DNA from: Podocnemis expansa
Lineage: Eukaryota; Chordata; Testudines; Podocnemididae
Length of the DNA: 64,000 nucleotides
Direction: 5' to 3'
Assembly: GCA_007922195.1 (NCBI GenBank)
Contig: ML682067.1
Span: 9,980,112-10,044,111, forward strand
The translations under genes were made by a program, and so were the position numbers. Position 1 is the stretch's first letter. Every line of letters begins with the position of its first letter. Shown here one piece after another: positions 31,754 to 44,559 of this stretch. Below the pieces are notes generated by a model. The model ran no database searches. It saw only the letters and a list, made by a program, of their open reading frames with translations, and was not told the DNA's origin.

Positions 31754-33153
31754 CATTAATCTGAATCTGAATGTTCTGCGATCTTTGTGAGAGCACACCA
31801 TGGCTTTCAGGCTTGGCTTTGGGTTTCCACCATCAATGAATAAGGGTGTTGTAATATGAACTCTAATTATCTTCTGCTTGTTGTTGCTGACAAATGTGCA
31901 GAACTAGTGGTAGTAGATGACATGAGTTGGTTGGTCTGAATAGCAGGGCTTAGCATCCCCCATTATGTCCAGGTGAAGGCTGAGACTAGCATTCCGTGGG
32001 CCAGATGAAGGCTCTGAGAATGGTGTTGGTGTGTGCATGAGGAGAGATAAAGGAGACCAATGTGCCCTCCTTCCTGACCTGTAAGATTGCAATATATGAC
32101 TCTGAAAATATCCCCTATCCTGTCTGTCTTAGTAAATAATATTTTCTATAGGCAGGTGGGACTACTGGTTAACCAACAAGATTGATCTGGGTGTGGTGGT
32201 AGTGAATTGCCAGAAAGCCAAGGCCCTAGAATGTATCACTAGTGGACAGTGGCAATAGAGCCTGGGAAGAAGTTGGTATGCAGATCACTGTGGCTCCCTT
32301 CTCACACTGAATAGATTAAAATTTGCATTGCTAAAAAAAAAACTGTTGTCTGATTTGTGCAGTAATGTTTCTCTAATGTTGTCTTAATGGAGGGCAAGTG
32401 AGGATGGAGAAAACTGTCAACGTCCTGCCACCAGAGAGACAATGAGAATCAGCACCAACAGGTTATTTTACACTGCTAAACAGTGCATTAATTGAGTGGG
32501 TGGATATGAAAGAAAACTGCTTTAGACTCTTTTCCCCGGCTAGCAGAACCTGCCATCAGGAGCTCAAACTGTCTTATGTCTCTGATTACCTCAGCAAGTT
32601 TGGACTTCTGGGGATTAGAGTGATGTGGGTAGTACATGCTTTGGGTTGCAGATGAAAACATCAGACTGTTGGCTTTCTCTGAAAGAAACCTGTATGAGGA
32701 TGGATTCAACGTGGCATGCAATGTGCATTTTCTTATGTGCATTTGGAGAATGCTATTCAATGGAATAAATAGCACAGTTATCTTCATTCCCCAATCCTAC
32801 CTTATTACCCATCATTTTCTACTGTCATTGGGCTGGATTTTGGCACTTACTAACAGTTAGCAGTTCTGCCATTTACTTCAGAGGGAATAAAATGAGCTAA
32901 TGCTATTATCTGCCCAAAATAGGGTCTGACCCTGCTTTTCAGACTCTGATAATTGGCACTGAAATCAATAGGAAATGTGTTTTAAGTAAAGACATGGACT
33001 TAAACCTTTATATGATAAGTGGCTTGAGTCACAGATCTTGTTTTCCTACCTGTGTAAAGCACCATGATTATCAGCAGTGAATGAAGGAGGAGATTTGTGT
33101 TCAAATGTGAGGCTTATCTAAGCACTTAATCAGTGGTTGCAGATATGCCACAC
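31754..33153. other. Noncoding DNA
   Basis: No gene or named repeat recognised on either strand. Confidence 0.4.
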
Positions 33154-33944
33154 CAGGGGTCTGCAACTTGCAGCTCTAGAGTCACATGTGGCTCTTTGGC
33201 TGCCCCCTTGCAGCTCTGGGTCTCCTGCCACGAGGCAGGGCCACCCCTGGGGGGGGGGGGTGCAGGGCCTGGGGCCAATTGGCCTGTGGGGGTTCCCCTG
33301 CGGGGGAAGGCCAGCCCAGAGGCTGGCCCTGCACTCTCTCCCCTCCCCTGAGCCAGTCACTCTGCACCTCGGGGTGGAGCGTGCCAGTCCGGGGGCCTGG
33401 CTGTGGTCCCCCATCCCACCTCTGGGCTGGCCCTCATCGCCCCCAGGGTGGAACAGCCAACCCAGGGGAGGAGCAAGAAAGCAGAGCCGGGCCCCTGGGC
33501 TGGCCTGTCCCACCCCTGGGCTGGCTATTCCCTGTCCTGGGGGTGAGGCAAACCGGCTCAGAGTGGAGGCTGCTTCCATGCTGCCCCCCTCCTCCCAGCT
33601 GCTTTCAGCTCCATGCCATAGGCAGCAGGGAAGGGGTGGGGGACAGCAAAGCCATGGGGGGCAGCGGTGCAGGCCCCATGCTGCCCTGATCATGGCAGGA
33701 CAGAGCGGAGCCCATGGAATTGCAGGGTCAGGGGCCCCTAAGGATGGCCGTGCTACCAGAGGACCCTGCAGGCGGCCAGCTCCTGTTTCCAGGCTCCCCA
33801 TCCACTTTCAGGGGACCCTTTAGCAGGCACTCTGGCCCAGCTTCCTCCACCAGGAGGCTACACTCATTGCAGCTTTCAAAACACTTGGTTATTGAAGGAA
33901 TTTTTGAAAACAGCTCTTTTTATCTTTTGGGTTGCTGACCCCTG
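33154..33944 (+). mobile_element. hAT-type non-autonomous element, GC-rich
   Basis: Ends are CAGGGGTCTGCAACTTGCAG and the complement of GGTTGCTGACCCCTG. The target duplication TGCCACAC / AGCCACAT matches at 6 of 8. Long open frames on both strands (up to 228 codons at 33,137-33,823) reflect high GC and proline/glycine-rich repeats, not genes. Confidence 0.8.
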
Positions 33945-35594
33945 AGCCACATCTTTTCCAATTCTCTAGGGAATGCTGAACAATGGGAAAAACAAACCAC
34001 TTCATTAGCTGAAAACCTGACTTGCTTATTTTGCAGAAAGAGATGGCAAAACATATTATTGCTCAACAGCATTCACATGAGGGATGTTACAGTTTATTTA
34101 AAAAGCCAGATGTGAAATTCAAGTATTGTTTGTGTAGGAACTCCTTCAACATATTTTCTGCTAATGGAAGAGAATCAATTGTGTAGAGCAAGAGGGGGTG
34201 GAAGTAGGAATGTGTGTGGGAGAGTTGGCTTTCTGAAAAAAGTTCAAACCCTAGATCAATAATTTTCCATCATAAAAAGGATCAAAGGCCCCTCATCACA
34301 GAAATGAAGTGAGAGGATCAATGCCTTAATATTTAACAACTGAAGGAGTACTTTTATCTTTTCTTTTCTTTTCTTTTCAAAGGCGGAGCAATTTTTTACC
34401 ATCAGTTTTATTGATTTCAGTGGTATTGCATGAGTTATGAGAGAAGAATTCAGATTATTTTGTCAGTGGATTTAGTGGTAATTAACTGAAGAGATTTGAT
34501 CTCGGCTCAAGGACAAGTAGGTGCTGGGGAAACTGTCAATCTTGTATTGTAACATCACTGGCACTTAACTTATGAGAGAAGTCACTGCACTGTCTGATTA
34601 GCTTATTTCGTGCGTGTGTCCGGAAACTAGGATAAGAGAACAGCACTCGTGTCACTTGCAAACCAAATTTAAATTTGAACTCTGCTCATCAGGGGTGAAA
34701 GGACAGTAGGCTATCTCAGTGCTTTATATGCTATCACACTGCACGTGGGCTACCCTACAGGAGGACCCTTTTAGGACATTATAACTAAATTCTTCATCAT
34801 ATACTTCACCTATATTTGTCATATGACTGATTTATAATCATTAAAGTCTACAGTACTTTTTTAAAAAGACATTTTTGCTCTGAGAAACAAAAACCTGCAT
34901 TTGAATGTAGGAGAGTCTATAATAGTTATAAAATGTGATCTGGAACAAACACTTTCCACAGATCATTTGGATAACTGACTTCTATTATAAGATTCTACTG
35001 ACATTTTTTTTCAAGTGGAATTGCACCCAGTTACTCAGGTATGAATTTTTGCTCACTAGATTTCATCGTAACCTCAAACTGTGTGATTTGGCAGGGATTA
35101 AAAAGCCCTTGTTTTATAATATAAATTAACATGATATATTAATACAATAAATATACTATATACTTAATTATATATTGCAAACATACTGTATATTAATATA
35201 ATATATAATGTTATAATTTGTAAGAGCATCAATCCACTTAAACAAAACAAAACACCTGACATCTTAAATAGAAATCTTAAATTATCTTGTAATAGAAAAA
35301 TATGTTTTTAATTTCATACTAGACATGGGTATGTGTAGAGTGCCTCACAGAGATTGTGAAGAGGGACTGAGGATATCAGTACAAGATGAGTGGAAGGAGT
35401 AGAGCTGACTAGACACCCATGTTAACAAACAGAAAATGACAACTTGTTTCATTGTCAGGGTAAAATAAAAGACTTTTCACAGATTAGGACAAACTGAACT
35501 ATGGTTTGTGTGTGTGCAACTCCATGGATTTCAGTGGATTTCTACAGTGAGGTGAGACAGTCACACATATATCTCAATATATCAAACAAATGAG
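33945..35594. other. Noncoding DNA, with AT-rich stretch
   Basis: No gene recognised. A (TTTTC)n run lies at 34,356-34,378. Near-pure A and T sequence with many TATATTA motifs runs from about 35,110 to 35,220. Confidence 0.5.
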
Positions 35595-35725
35595 TAGAGC
35601 CCTGCACGGATACAAATACGTGGATCCGTATCCAATATGCATCCGCAAGAAATGGTCCGCAGATATCTGTGTTATATCCGCGGATGCAGATATAATGCGA
35701 ATATCCACAGATTTGCAGGGATCTA
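35595..35725 (+). mobile_element. hAT-type non-autonomous element (TAGAGCCCTGCA family)
   Basis: Ends are TAGAGCCCTGCACGGATAC and the complement of GATTTGCAGGGATCTA. The target duplication CAAATGAG / CAAATGAA matches at 7 of 8. The interior is rich in GGATCC, GGATAC and GCAGATAT phrases. Confidence 0.88.
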
Positions 35726-36649
35726 CAAATGAACTTTGAAAGAATTAAAAGAATGAGAGCAAGACATGACTGGATTCTACTCTATAAATCTCTACAGTTG
35801 ATCTTATTTCCAAAGATGCAGCACTCATTTGTCATATTCTACCAACTATGGATTTTGTACCATATCCTATAATAGAGCTGCATGCCACTCAAAAATAACT
35901 TTTAAAGGGACCAACTTTAAATAACTTTTAAAGGGACCAACTTTATCCAGTAGAATCTGCACCCTGTATAGTTAGATGCCTATCTTGTCCACTCAGGTTT
36001 GTTTATGCAGTACTAAAGGCTATCATGGAAACTCCTTTTGACTTCAGTGATCTATGAAATCTGCAAAATAGTGTCCATAATTAGTCCTGCAAAGAAAGTG
36101 TTTAAACTTCAATGATGACATGCTTATATTTGAAATGACATATCTTCTATATGAAAATAAGTTAAATGGGCTGTTACATGTTGGAAAATATGCATTTATT
36201 AATCAAAGACAGCTGCTTTTTTGTTTACTAATAAAAATCATTTGGAGATAAATTTCAGACAAAGGGGTCAACCTAAAGCTCTCAAAATTTGAAGTGAGAA
36301 AGAAGACAAACCAGGACCTTAAAATCTGCGGCAATGCATAAGCTAAATTAATGCCCATTAAAATATATGGGAGTCTTTCAAAGCTTCAGTGAGCATTGGT
36401 TTAGACCTTTACATAACATTGGTGTAGTTGATTTGACTTTAGTACATTTAGTCTGGATTTTTTCCAGTGTCAAAACAATTGAAATCAGGCCCCAATTCTG
36501 TTATTGATTAGCTTCCACACTTAAATGAATGTTATCTACAGTATTAATTCTGTAATAATAATCTGGAAGAAATATCTTTTTATATCCCCCTTTGAAGAAA
36601 CTAAAGCAGATTAAAATTCTATAGCATCCTGAACTTGGTTGGCATAGTG
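35726..36649. other. Noncoding DNA with a short tandem duplication
   Basis: A unit of 24 bases (TAACTTTTAAAGGGACCAAC...) is repeated twice at about 35,895-35,945. Otherwise no gene or repeat is named. Confidence 0.5.
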
Positions 36650-37811
36650 CAGGCTTATCCAACTTGTGGCCCTGGGGCCAGACTCCAGCCTGCCAAGGGC
36701 TTTCATCCAGCCCACAGTGTTGCCACAAGAGCCCGGGAGCTGGGGCTGACCAGGGCCCTTGTTAGTTTCCTGCCTTGCACACAGCACAGCTATAGGGAGA
36801 TGTGGGATGTCCACAAAGCTGTTCAGGGGCTGGATTCAGCCCTTTTCCACTGAGCAGGAGGCAGGCAAAGGGGAAGTACCCTGAGAAATTTAAAATCCTG
36901 ATCTGGGCATCCCCCCCGAGTTCTGCTTTCCTCCTTAACCCCAGCACCCCTATCCTTCCCCTGACCCTAGTGGAAAAATCCTTTCTGTAGAAACAACTAG
37001 TCATCAAAGTTTCTAGTACAGAGATACCCAGTGCCAAAACCTGTGACCTCTGCAGAACTGCCAAGGTTTCTGTCTGTCTCTGTCTGACTCTGTTCTTCTC
37101 TCCCTCTCCCCAGCACTGTTGTCCCCTCCCTGAGCAGTGCTTGGCAGGGAATGTAGAGACCAGAATTGGTGGGGTCCCTGCAGGGCTGGCTCAAAGGGGT
37201 GTGGCGCCCAAGCCAAATTTTGATTTGGCAACCCCCCATCTCATAAATGGAGGTTGAAAATGGTTTTCCAAAGTGCATAAATCTCCAGCATCTGCCTGCA
37301 GAGGGATTTAAAGTGCACTCTGCCTACATGACTTAAGCTGCAGGTTGACTAACAGTGCCTGAGCTGCTAGGAAAGAGTTGAAGAGGTGAGAGCTGGCCTG
37401 ATCTTCTGGGGGGCTAGGCACCCCTAAGAACTGTCACCTGAAGCCATGTCTGTTTCTTGCCTCACAGTAGAGCCAGCCCTGGGTCCTTGTCAGGAAGTAG
37501 CTGAGTCCTGCCACCCAGCTGCTCTGTTCCCCCCACCTCACCCTTCTTCCCCTCCACTTCTCTGCTGGACCTCCCTGTCTGCCTTGCTCCCCATGCTCTG
37601 CCTTGCCCCCTCACACAGGAACCCCTACCTACCCCATCCTCTGTACACAGTGCAAGCAAAAGCAATGCCAAATATCATGCTAATTATTTTATTGAAGTTT
37701 ATTATTAAGATCGATTTCTATGTCTTATCCATCAAAAATTTTCTCACTGGGCCCCCAACTGCAAAAAGAATTGCAACGTGGCCTCTCACCCAAAAAGGTT
37801 GGACACCCCTG
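36650..37811 (+). mobile_element. hAT-type element with a second hAT nested inside
   Basis: Ends are CAGGCTTATCCAACTTGTGG and the complement of GGTTGGACACCCCTG. The target duplication GCATAGTG / GCATAGGG matches at 7 of 8. The nested copy is 37,181-37,481. Remaining text has short open frames only. Confidence 0.85.
37181..37481 (+). mobile_element. hAT-type element nested in the 36,650 element
   Basis: Ends are CAGGGCTGGCTC and the complement of GAGCCAGCCCTG. The target duplication GGTCCCTG / GGTCCTTG matches at 7 of 8, so this went in after the outer element. Confidence 0.85.
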
Positions 37812-38569
37812 GCATAGGGAACTTAAGAATTTTAATAAAATAGGGAAGAAGTGTTCTGAACTGGCCCTCATTTTTCCCCATAGTTTCCATCTTTTTTCCT
37901 TTTGGGACAATCCATTGTTCTGAAGCAGTGTCTCAACTTGTGACTTCTCATCTGCTGCTATATTGAAATCATCACTGTGGAAGGGAATATACTGTGCTAG
38001 GTATTCAGTACCACATCTCCAAGCTCTAACTTTTTTATGTTCGTGGTGTGGACTACATTAATTGGAGTTCATTTAAATGATAGTGCCAGATGTTTTCAGG
38101 TTATGTGTTCCTCACTGGCACAATAATATTTTACAGCATAAAGTACTTGGCAAAATCTCAGGTTTCACGTTTGTAATAAGCCTCCTGGGGAAAATGATAC
38201 AAATATATTTTTCCTCCATTTTGTTAGTCAAGCATATTGTAATTTTCTGCTACATCCTCATTATTCCCTCATGTTACAAAAACAGTTCCTTGTTTAAAAT
38301 GTGCCTTGCTGAAAACTGAAGAATTAACTGTAGGCCCTATGAAATGAATGGGAGGTCAGGATCCTCCATAATACCTGTGAGGAAATAGCTCTCCTTACAC
38401 ACAAGTACATTAAAAGAACATTATTAAGGTTGCAAAGTCAAGGACTGAAAAGTTATCAAATGATAGAATTACTGTTGCCTGTGCAACCTTCAGTTAGTTC
38501 CCATGTGTGTATTCATTGCAATAGTGTTTAATTACCTGATAATGTTTTTCTTTCCATATACTGACCCTC
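37812..38569. other. Noncoding DNA
   Basis: No gene or named repeat recognised. Confidence 0.4.
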
Positions 38570-39740
38570 CGTGTCAGTCACAGCATGAAGTTGGGAATAT
38601 TATAAGTTCAGGAGCTACACTACTCTGTGGACTCAGCAGCTCATTATGGCAACTTCAAAGCTTCCACACTCTCCCAAAGCACTCTGTTCCATTGTCCTGC
38701 TATTCTTACAGTTGGGAAATTTTTTCTGAGATCTAATCTGAATCTGCTGTGCTGCAGTTTGAGCCCACTCCATCAGTGGCAAAAGAGAACAACTTTTCTC
38801 CATTTTTTTATGGAAGCCTTTCAAGTATTTGAACACCGCTATCATGTCCCCTCCTCCCGCCCAACATCTCCTTGTCCAAATTAAACATACCCATTCCTTC
38901 AGCCTTTGCTCATGCATGGCTTACATTCCATCCCTCTAATCATCTTTGTCATTCACCGCTGGATCCTTTCCAGTTTCCCTACATCATTTTGTTGACAAAA
39001 ATTGGACAGAGTACTTCAGCTGAGGCCTAACCAATGCTGAGAAGCATGATATTGTCACCTCTTGTGACTTGAATGCTATGCCACTGTTAATGTAACCTAA
39101 AATTGAGTTTGCTTTTTGCTGTTTTTTTGCAATAGCAGCACTGCTGACTTATGCTAAGGTCCGGATCCACCGCAACTACTAGACCCTTCTCAGCTCTGTT
39201 GTCAAGCCAGTTTCCCCCCCATTCTCTATATGGGCACTTCATTTTTCTTCCCTAAGTGAAGCACATTACATCTTGCTGGCTGTAGCTCATTTTTGCATTT
39301 TATCAAGCTTCCTCTGAATTTTACCTGTATCCTCCAAAGCAGCGGTTCTCAACTTTGTGCAGATTGCAACACACCTGGCAGCATGTCATGACCCAACAGG
39401 ACACACCAGCCCACCCACCCCAGGCCAAATCCAGCCATCTTTCCAGCTCTCTGCAACACACTTAAACACTGTGTGGTGACACAATAATGTATCCTGACAC
39501 AGTGGCTGAGAACCACTGCTCCAAAATATTGGCAATCACCCCTCCTCCAGCACTGAGTCATTTTGCAAACTTGATTAGTATACTATCTATACCTACATCC
39601 AGGTCATTAATAAAGATAGTAAGCAACACCAGATGTAGAACATATCTCTGTGGAACCCCACTTGAGATCTCGCTGCAGTTTGACATCATTCCATATTCTT
39701 TGTGATTTTCTCTCTAAATATTCAGGGAATCCTCTGTGGA
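38570..39740 (-). mobile_element. CR1 LINE fragment, minus strand
   Basis: The plus-strand text gives the complement of the CR1 3' region: CGCTGGATCCTTTCCAGTTT, then GGACAGAGTACTTCAGCTGA, GGCCTAACCAATGCTGAG, and later GTCATTAATAAAGATAG and TGTGGAACCCCACTTGA. The terminal AGAAT repeat is missing. The element is old and diverged and is cut by a hAT at 39,340-39,518. No open frame survives. Confidence 0.75.
39340..39518 (+). mobile_element. hAT-type element nested in the CR1 fragment
   Basis: Ends are CAGCGGTTCTCAACTTTG and the complement of GGCTGAGAACCACTG. The target duplication CTCCAAAG / CTCCAAAA matches at 7 of 8. Confidence 0.88.
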
Positions 39741-40148
39741 TCTCAGAGACTTTCCTATCAAAAACCTAGTTAAAATTGTTACCTGACTAATGTTTCAGCT
39801 TCAAATGACAACATATTTTTGTCCAATGTTCTCACCTGATCTAGTTAGAATCTTGTAAGGGCTTAGCGATGCAGGAACTTCCAATGCACTGTAGCAGTGT
39901 CCACCCTGGACATTACTGTGTGACATGCTGCTGCGCTGTAGATTCAGATTCTGGCTTGCTGTTGCATAGGTATGTATACATGGTAAGAAAACTGGGGAAG
40001 CCCATGTAGAGAATGGCACTATCGCTGCTGGTATTCTACAGCTTTTATTAAAAAGTTCATTCACTTCTGGGTTCATTGGATCTTTGTTTTCTAAGAACTT
40101 CTGTGAGGTTCTTTCTTTGAAATTGACTGGGAACTATAAACATCTGTA
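39741..40148. other. Noncoding DNA
   Basis: No gene recognised. Confidence 0.35.
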
Positions 40149-40798
40149 TGTCAGGGTGTCATGAGCTTTTACGTCCCTAGACCGCCCCCAGGGCGGGGCA
40201 GCGTGGCCTAGCAGCCACAGTCCACAAACAAGCAGTCTCTATGGCCCCAGGGCGGGGCAGTGTGGCCCAGCAGCCACAGTCCACAAATGTTCAGTCTCTA
40301 TATGGCCCGGGACCCCAGGTAGGGGGGCTCAGTCCCACCCAACTCTCTGAGCACCAGCCCAAGGCCCTAGGGGTGTAGGGGTATGCCACCCAATCAGCGG
40401 GGCTCCAGACCACAACACGCTGACTTGGTGTCCCCTCCTCCCATGGTCCTTCCCTTACCGGACCCCTGGGCTGCTTCCTACCTGGGTCTTGATACGACAG
40501 GGATCAATCTTCCTCTGGGTCTTGTCGCCCTGGTGCAGAGCTTCCTCAAGTTCAGCGTTCCTCCAGGGCCTCTACTGGCTGGTTAGCCTCCTCAGGAACA
40601 GGCTGGTGGGGGGCTGGGGCTGGAGTCTTCTGAGCACTTCCTTCCCCTTCTCTAGCCAGCCCCGACTGAGCTGAGCTGCAGCCTTTTATCCCCACCCAGG
40701 CATGTGAGCATGCCCGACAGGGCTTTAGGGCTGGGGCTTCTCCCTTATATAACCCAGCAAGCGCTGTGCTAGTGCGGGGTGTGTCTACCCTGTCACAC
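40149..40798 (-). mobile_element. Probable solo LTR, minus strand
   Basis: Read on the minus strand it starts TGTGACAGGGTAGACACACC and ends GACACCCTGACA. It carries a TATA-like TTATATAAGGGAG soon after the start and a second ATAAAAGG further in, as an LTR U3 would. A unit of about 63 bases (GGCGGGGCAG...GCAGCCACAGTCCACAAA) is duplicated at 40,188-40,310. Flanking target repeats are not clear, so LTR status is inferred from structure. Confidence 0.55.
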
Positions 40799-40904
40799 AG
40801 GGTATTACATTTAATAGCCCTGAAATTTAACCCTGTTCAATGCCCTGAAAAAATAGATAGGTCTGTGCTTCAGCAGAGTTAATTTTAGATGCCATAAAGT
40901 GAGT

Positions 40905-40935
40905 GTTCTATCTATCTATCTATCTATCTATCTAA
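40905..40935. repeat. (CTAT)n microsatellite
   Basis: About seven CTAT units. Confidence 0.9.
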
Positions 40936-42039
40936 TCACCTCAGAATCCCCTCCCCAATTACATGGGCATTTCCTAGCTTCTGAGTGCTAGACTTTGAAA
41001 CCATTAACGTCCTTTCAGTGCACGTGGGGTGGGGTGTTCTTTTGTGTGTAACTTCCTATGTTTTTCAAAAAGCAAACTGTAAAAAACTGAATTGCCATCA
41101 TGTGGTATAACATTGATACACACACGGGTCAGAACCTTGGTATTCCCTATGCACACCTCTACCACTTGAACTAAGTAACTCCTAGCTGTTAATAGGTTAT
41201 CATTACTTTGGATCAGCACTAGCAGATGGCAGGGCACTTTGGCACTGGTTTGTACAGGTTGCTGACAGAAAAGGAATGGTGAGATTCAGAGCTTGGGTTC
41301 CATTCCAGGTGCTGCGGTGGGGAAAGGGCTCTAATGGGTGTATGCTCTGTTGCATACTCTCCCCAACACGTGGCCTCATTTCCCTATCCCTTCCAACATC
41401 TCCCTCTCCTGGTCCTTTCTCAATTCAGACATCTGATTCCAGTCTCATTTTCTCCACTTAACTAGTCCCACTCTCCACAGCTCTGACATCTCCTCCAAAT
41501 CTCAGGCCTTGCCCAGTAAGTTTTAGTCCCACTCTTTTGTACTTCCTGCTACAGTCTTCCTCTTCTCCCAGTCTACTGCTAGTCTTAATCTCCTTGCCTA
41601 GCCATTCCAGTCTGTCCCCCCAACTCATACCCCAGTCTGACTGCAATCCCCTGAGCACTTGAATCAGAAAGCTTCCTCCTCATTGCTTTCTGGCCCCAGC
41701 AGGTAGGCACAGTCTCTGTGACCTCAGTTCACTTGCCAAGGACTGGCATGGTTTGCAGCAATTTAAGGCAAAATCTTGTTCAACTCCAGGCTGGAGCATA
41801 GACACAGAATCTTCCAGGAACATCGCTGCTAAAATCTAACATTTCTACTCAATGTGTACAAAATGAAGGGGTTTTTTTGTCCTTCCCCACCACAAGGGTA
41901 TTATTTGAGCAAATGTTCACAGATATTGCAAAAGACTGTTAAGTACTGAAGGCGGGAATGTCATTGTCTCAGCAATGTTGTTCAGGCTGTTCACTGCTTC
42001 TGTCCTGGGAGCCCTGGGTCTTATCACTGCCAGCAAATA
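40936..42039. other. Noncoding DNA
   Basis: No gene recognised. The last 100-200 bases may already belong to the DIRS element. Confidence 0.35.
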
Positions 42040-42289
42040 ATGCAGCTTGCTAATTCAGCAGACCTCAATGCTACTACTCACTGCCTTTCAGGGGTCATCT
42101 AGCACTTTTTCCACACTGGAGTGCAGTAACAATGGACAAATGGTTGCTAAATGTCATCTACCATGGCTGTACGATCAAGTTCATTACGCTATCTCATTCA
42201 CAGGCCTTCCCCATGATTTCTACTATGACCACTCTCTTGCCAGCAGCCTCACCCAAAAGATGACCTCTTTATTACAAAAAGGAGCAATA

Positions 42290-42480
42290 GAACTTGTCCA
42301 ACTCAGAGTATCAAGGAATGAAATTCTATTCAACTTACTTCCTGTTACCCAAGAAAAAGGGAGGATATAGGCTGATTTTGGGCCTTCATCTTCTTAGCAG
42401 ATTTATTTGCAAACCCATGGTCATGCTAGGAGCAATTGTGCTCTCATTAGAAAAAGATGTGATTTATAGCACTTACTATG
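42290..42480 (+). pseudogene. Reverse transcriptase start of the DIRS element
   Basis: FYSTYFLLPKKKGGYRLILG followed by LHLLSRFICKP matches the DIRS polymerase opening (GFYS-YFLVPKK-GG-RPILDLR-LN). Downstream polymerase motifs are not readable. The text breaks up before the hAT insertion. Confidence 0.75.
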
Positions 42481-42820
42481 CAGGATACCTTTTTTCAGAT
42501 AGACCATAATCCATCCCTCAGATGCTTACTGAAGCTGAAGTTTGGCTCACATTTCCCACATAGAATCCTTTCATTTGGGCTCCCCATTGCTCCCAGAGTT
42601 TTCACAAAGGTTTTCACTGTTGTAGCAACCCGCATCTGGTGTTATGAGATCCTCTGACTCCTGGAGGTACAGTCCAGAGGCATGGGCCAAGTTTTGACCT
42701 CTATGTTGTTCAGCTTCCTTTCTTCCCTCAGGGTTAATATCAATACCAAAAACCCCCCAAACCCAACACACCCAATCTTAAGTTCCACCAATGCCTAGAT
42801 TTTATAAGGGACACCATTGA

Positions 42821-43442
42821 TAGAGCCCTCCATGGATACAAAAATGTGAATCCACATCCAATCCGCATCAGCTCAGTGACAGTATCTATCCAGTCTGTGA
42901 TCCTCATGCCATGTTTTATCTATGTCCATAACCACAACCGCAACCGAGCTTGGGTTCACAGCCAGCATTTTAGCCTTTGACTGGCTCATTCCCCACAAGT
43001 CTCACCTACTTTTTCCTTGTTTGCAGTTTGCATGCTGTGCTGTCAATCATATTTCCTTGGCCACCAGTGAAATCTCTGATTGACAGCATGGCATGCAAAC
43101 TGCAAACAAGAAAAGGAAGAAGTGGGCAGGGAAGTCATGGGGAATGAGCCAATCAAAGGCTAGCATGCTGACTGACTGACAGTGAGCAGTGACTCGCCAA
43201 GCCCCAGCCTGTTGTGACTGAGAGTCTGATTGGCTGGCAGACTACAATCAGAGCTGAGCTAGGATTGGCTGGAGTACTTCTTTGCTCTGCTGACACAGAT
43301 CATAGCAGCAGCTGCAGTAATGGATCACACCCTGGGCAGATAAAAATAGAATCCACATCCACAGTCAATCCACAGCATCAGGTCTGCAGTTATCCATACC
43401 CGCATCCGTGAATGTGAAGACCCATGGATTTGCAGGGCTCTA
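42821..43442 (+). mobile_element. hAT-type element (TAGAGCCCTGCA family) with long internal palindrome
   Basis: Ends are TAGAGCCCTCCATGGATAC and the complement of GGATTTGCAGGGCTCTA. The target duplication ACCATTGA / ACCATCAA matches at 6 of 8. Inside, arms at about 42,966-43,050 and 43,076-43,166 (TTGCAGTTTGCATGCTG and its complement) form an imperfect inverted repeat. At 622 bases it is far longer than its relatives at 35,595 and 46,087. Confidence 0.85.
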
Positions 43443-43859
43443 ACCATCAACTCAGTCACAGCACAAACCTACCTACCATGAGACAGGTTTCAGACTCTGC
43501 AAGAATTCATAAATTGATAGTCTGCAATCCTTTGGTTATGGCCAGGACTTGCCAGGCCTTCCTTGGCCGTGCGTCCTTGTGCACACACATCATAACTTTT
43601 GCTTGATTTCACCTTCACTGCCTCTGGATGCCCAATCATCACACCATGAACATCAGTCTGACTGTTCATCTTAAGATCATCTCATCCCTCCACTGGTGAA
43701 GGGAACTGTGTCAAGTCTGTGTAAGAGTTCCCTTCCTACCCTGCTTCCCTGAATGAGATGATTACCAATGCTTTCTTCCTAACCACATCAATGTTCTGGA
43801 GCTCTGAGTGGTAAGGAAGGCACATCAGGCCTTTCTCCCACTCATCTAATCCCATCATA

Positions 43860-44050
43860 TTCTCATTGTGTTGGACAATGCCACTACTGTGTGCTACATC
43901 AACAAATGAGGGGCATAAAGTTTCTAGTTTGGTGCTCAGAAGAAGTTACCCTTTGGAACTGGTGCATTAATCATCTTATTTCCCAGAACACAGAATGTGA
44001 TTGCAGACTTATTCAACAGAGAGTTCACAACTGACAACAAGTAGGGGACT
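43860..44050 (+). pseudogene. RNase H remnant of the DIRS element
   Basis: VLDNATTVCYINK and later FPRTQNVIADLFNREFTTDN match the RNase H end of DIRS polyproteins (D-N-T-A--YINKQGG; N-LAD-LSR). Broken by a stop near 43,910. Confidence 0.7.
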
Positions 44051-44559
44051 CACAACACTGTATAACTGAACATCTTCAACAAATAGAGAGCTCCTCCTAG
44101 AGACCACTTTGCATCCCCAGTGAGCAGCATCTTGCACATATTGCTCCAGAGGGAGTGTGGCACAGCACTCTCTGGGTGGTACTCTCATTGTCTCCTGGTC
44201 AGACAGTGAGTTGTGCCTTCCATCCTGTCTGTCTCCCTCACAAGATCAGACAGGACAAAGTGACAGTGATCCCCAATTGCCCCCACTGGCCCAGACAGTT
44301 TGGTTTCTCAGCCTCTTTTATACATTGGTCTGTCATCTCTCCCTGACCTGCTAACAAAACACAACAGCAACATCAGCCATCCCAATCTATAGCTGCTTTA
44401 CCTCAGAGCTTTGTATTGGAATGAGCATCTTCTCTAGAATGGACATGTTCATCAGATGTGCAAAACTCCCTCTTCAGCACCAGGAAGGACTCCACTATGT
44501 GGTGTTACTGAGCCAAATGGATACACTTTGCCTCCTGGGAAGAACACAAAGGACTTTTC

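Noticed and set aside
33130..33823. Long open frames (up to 228 codons) on both strands
   Set aside because: They lie wholly inside a GC-rich hAT element with target duplications, overlap each other on both strands, and have no domain signature.
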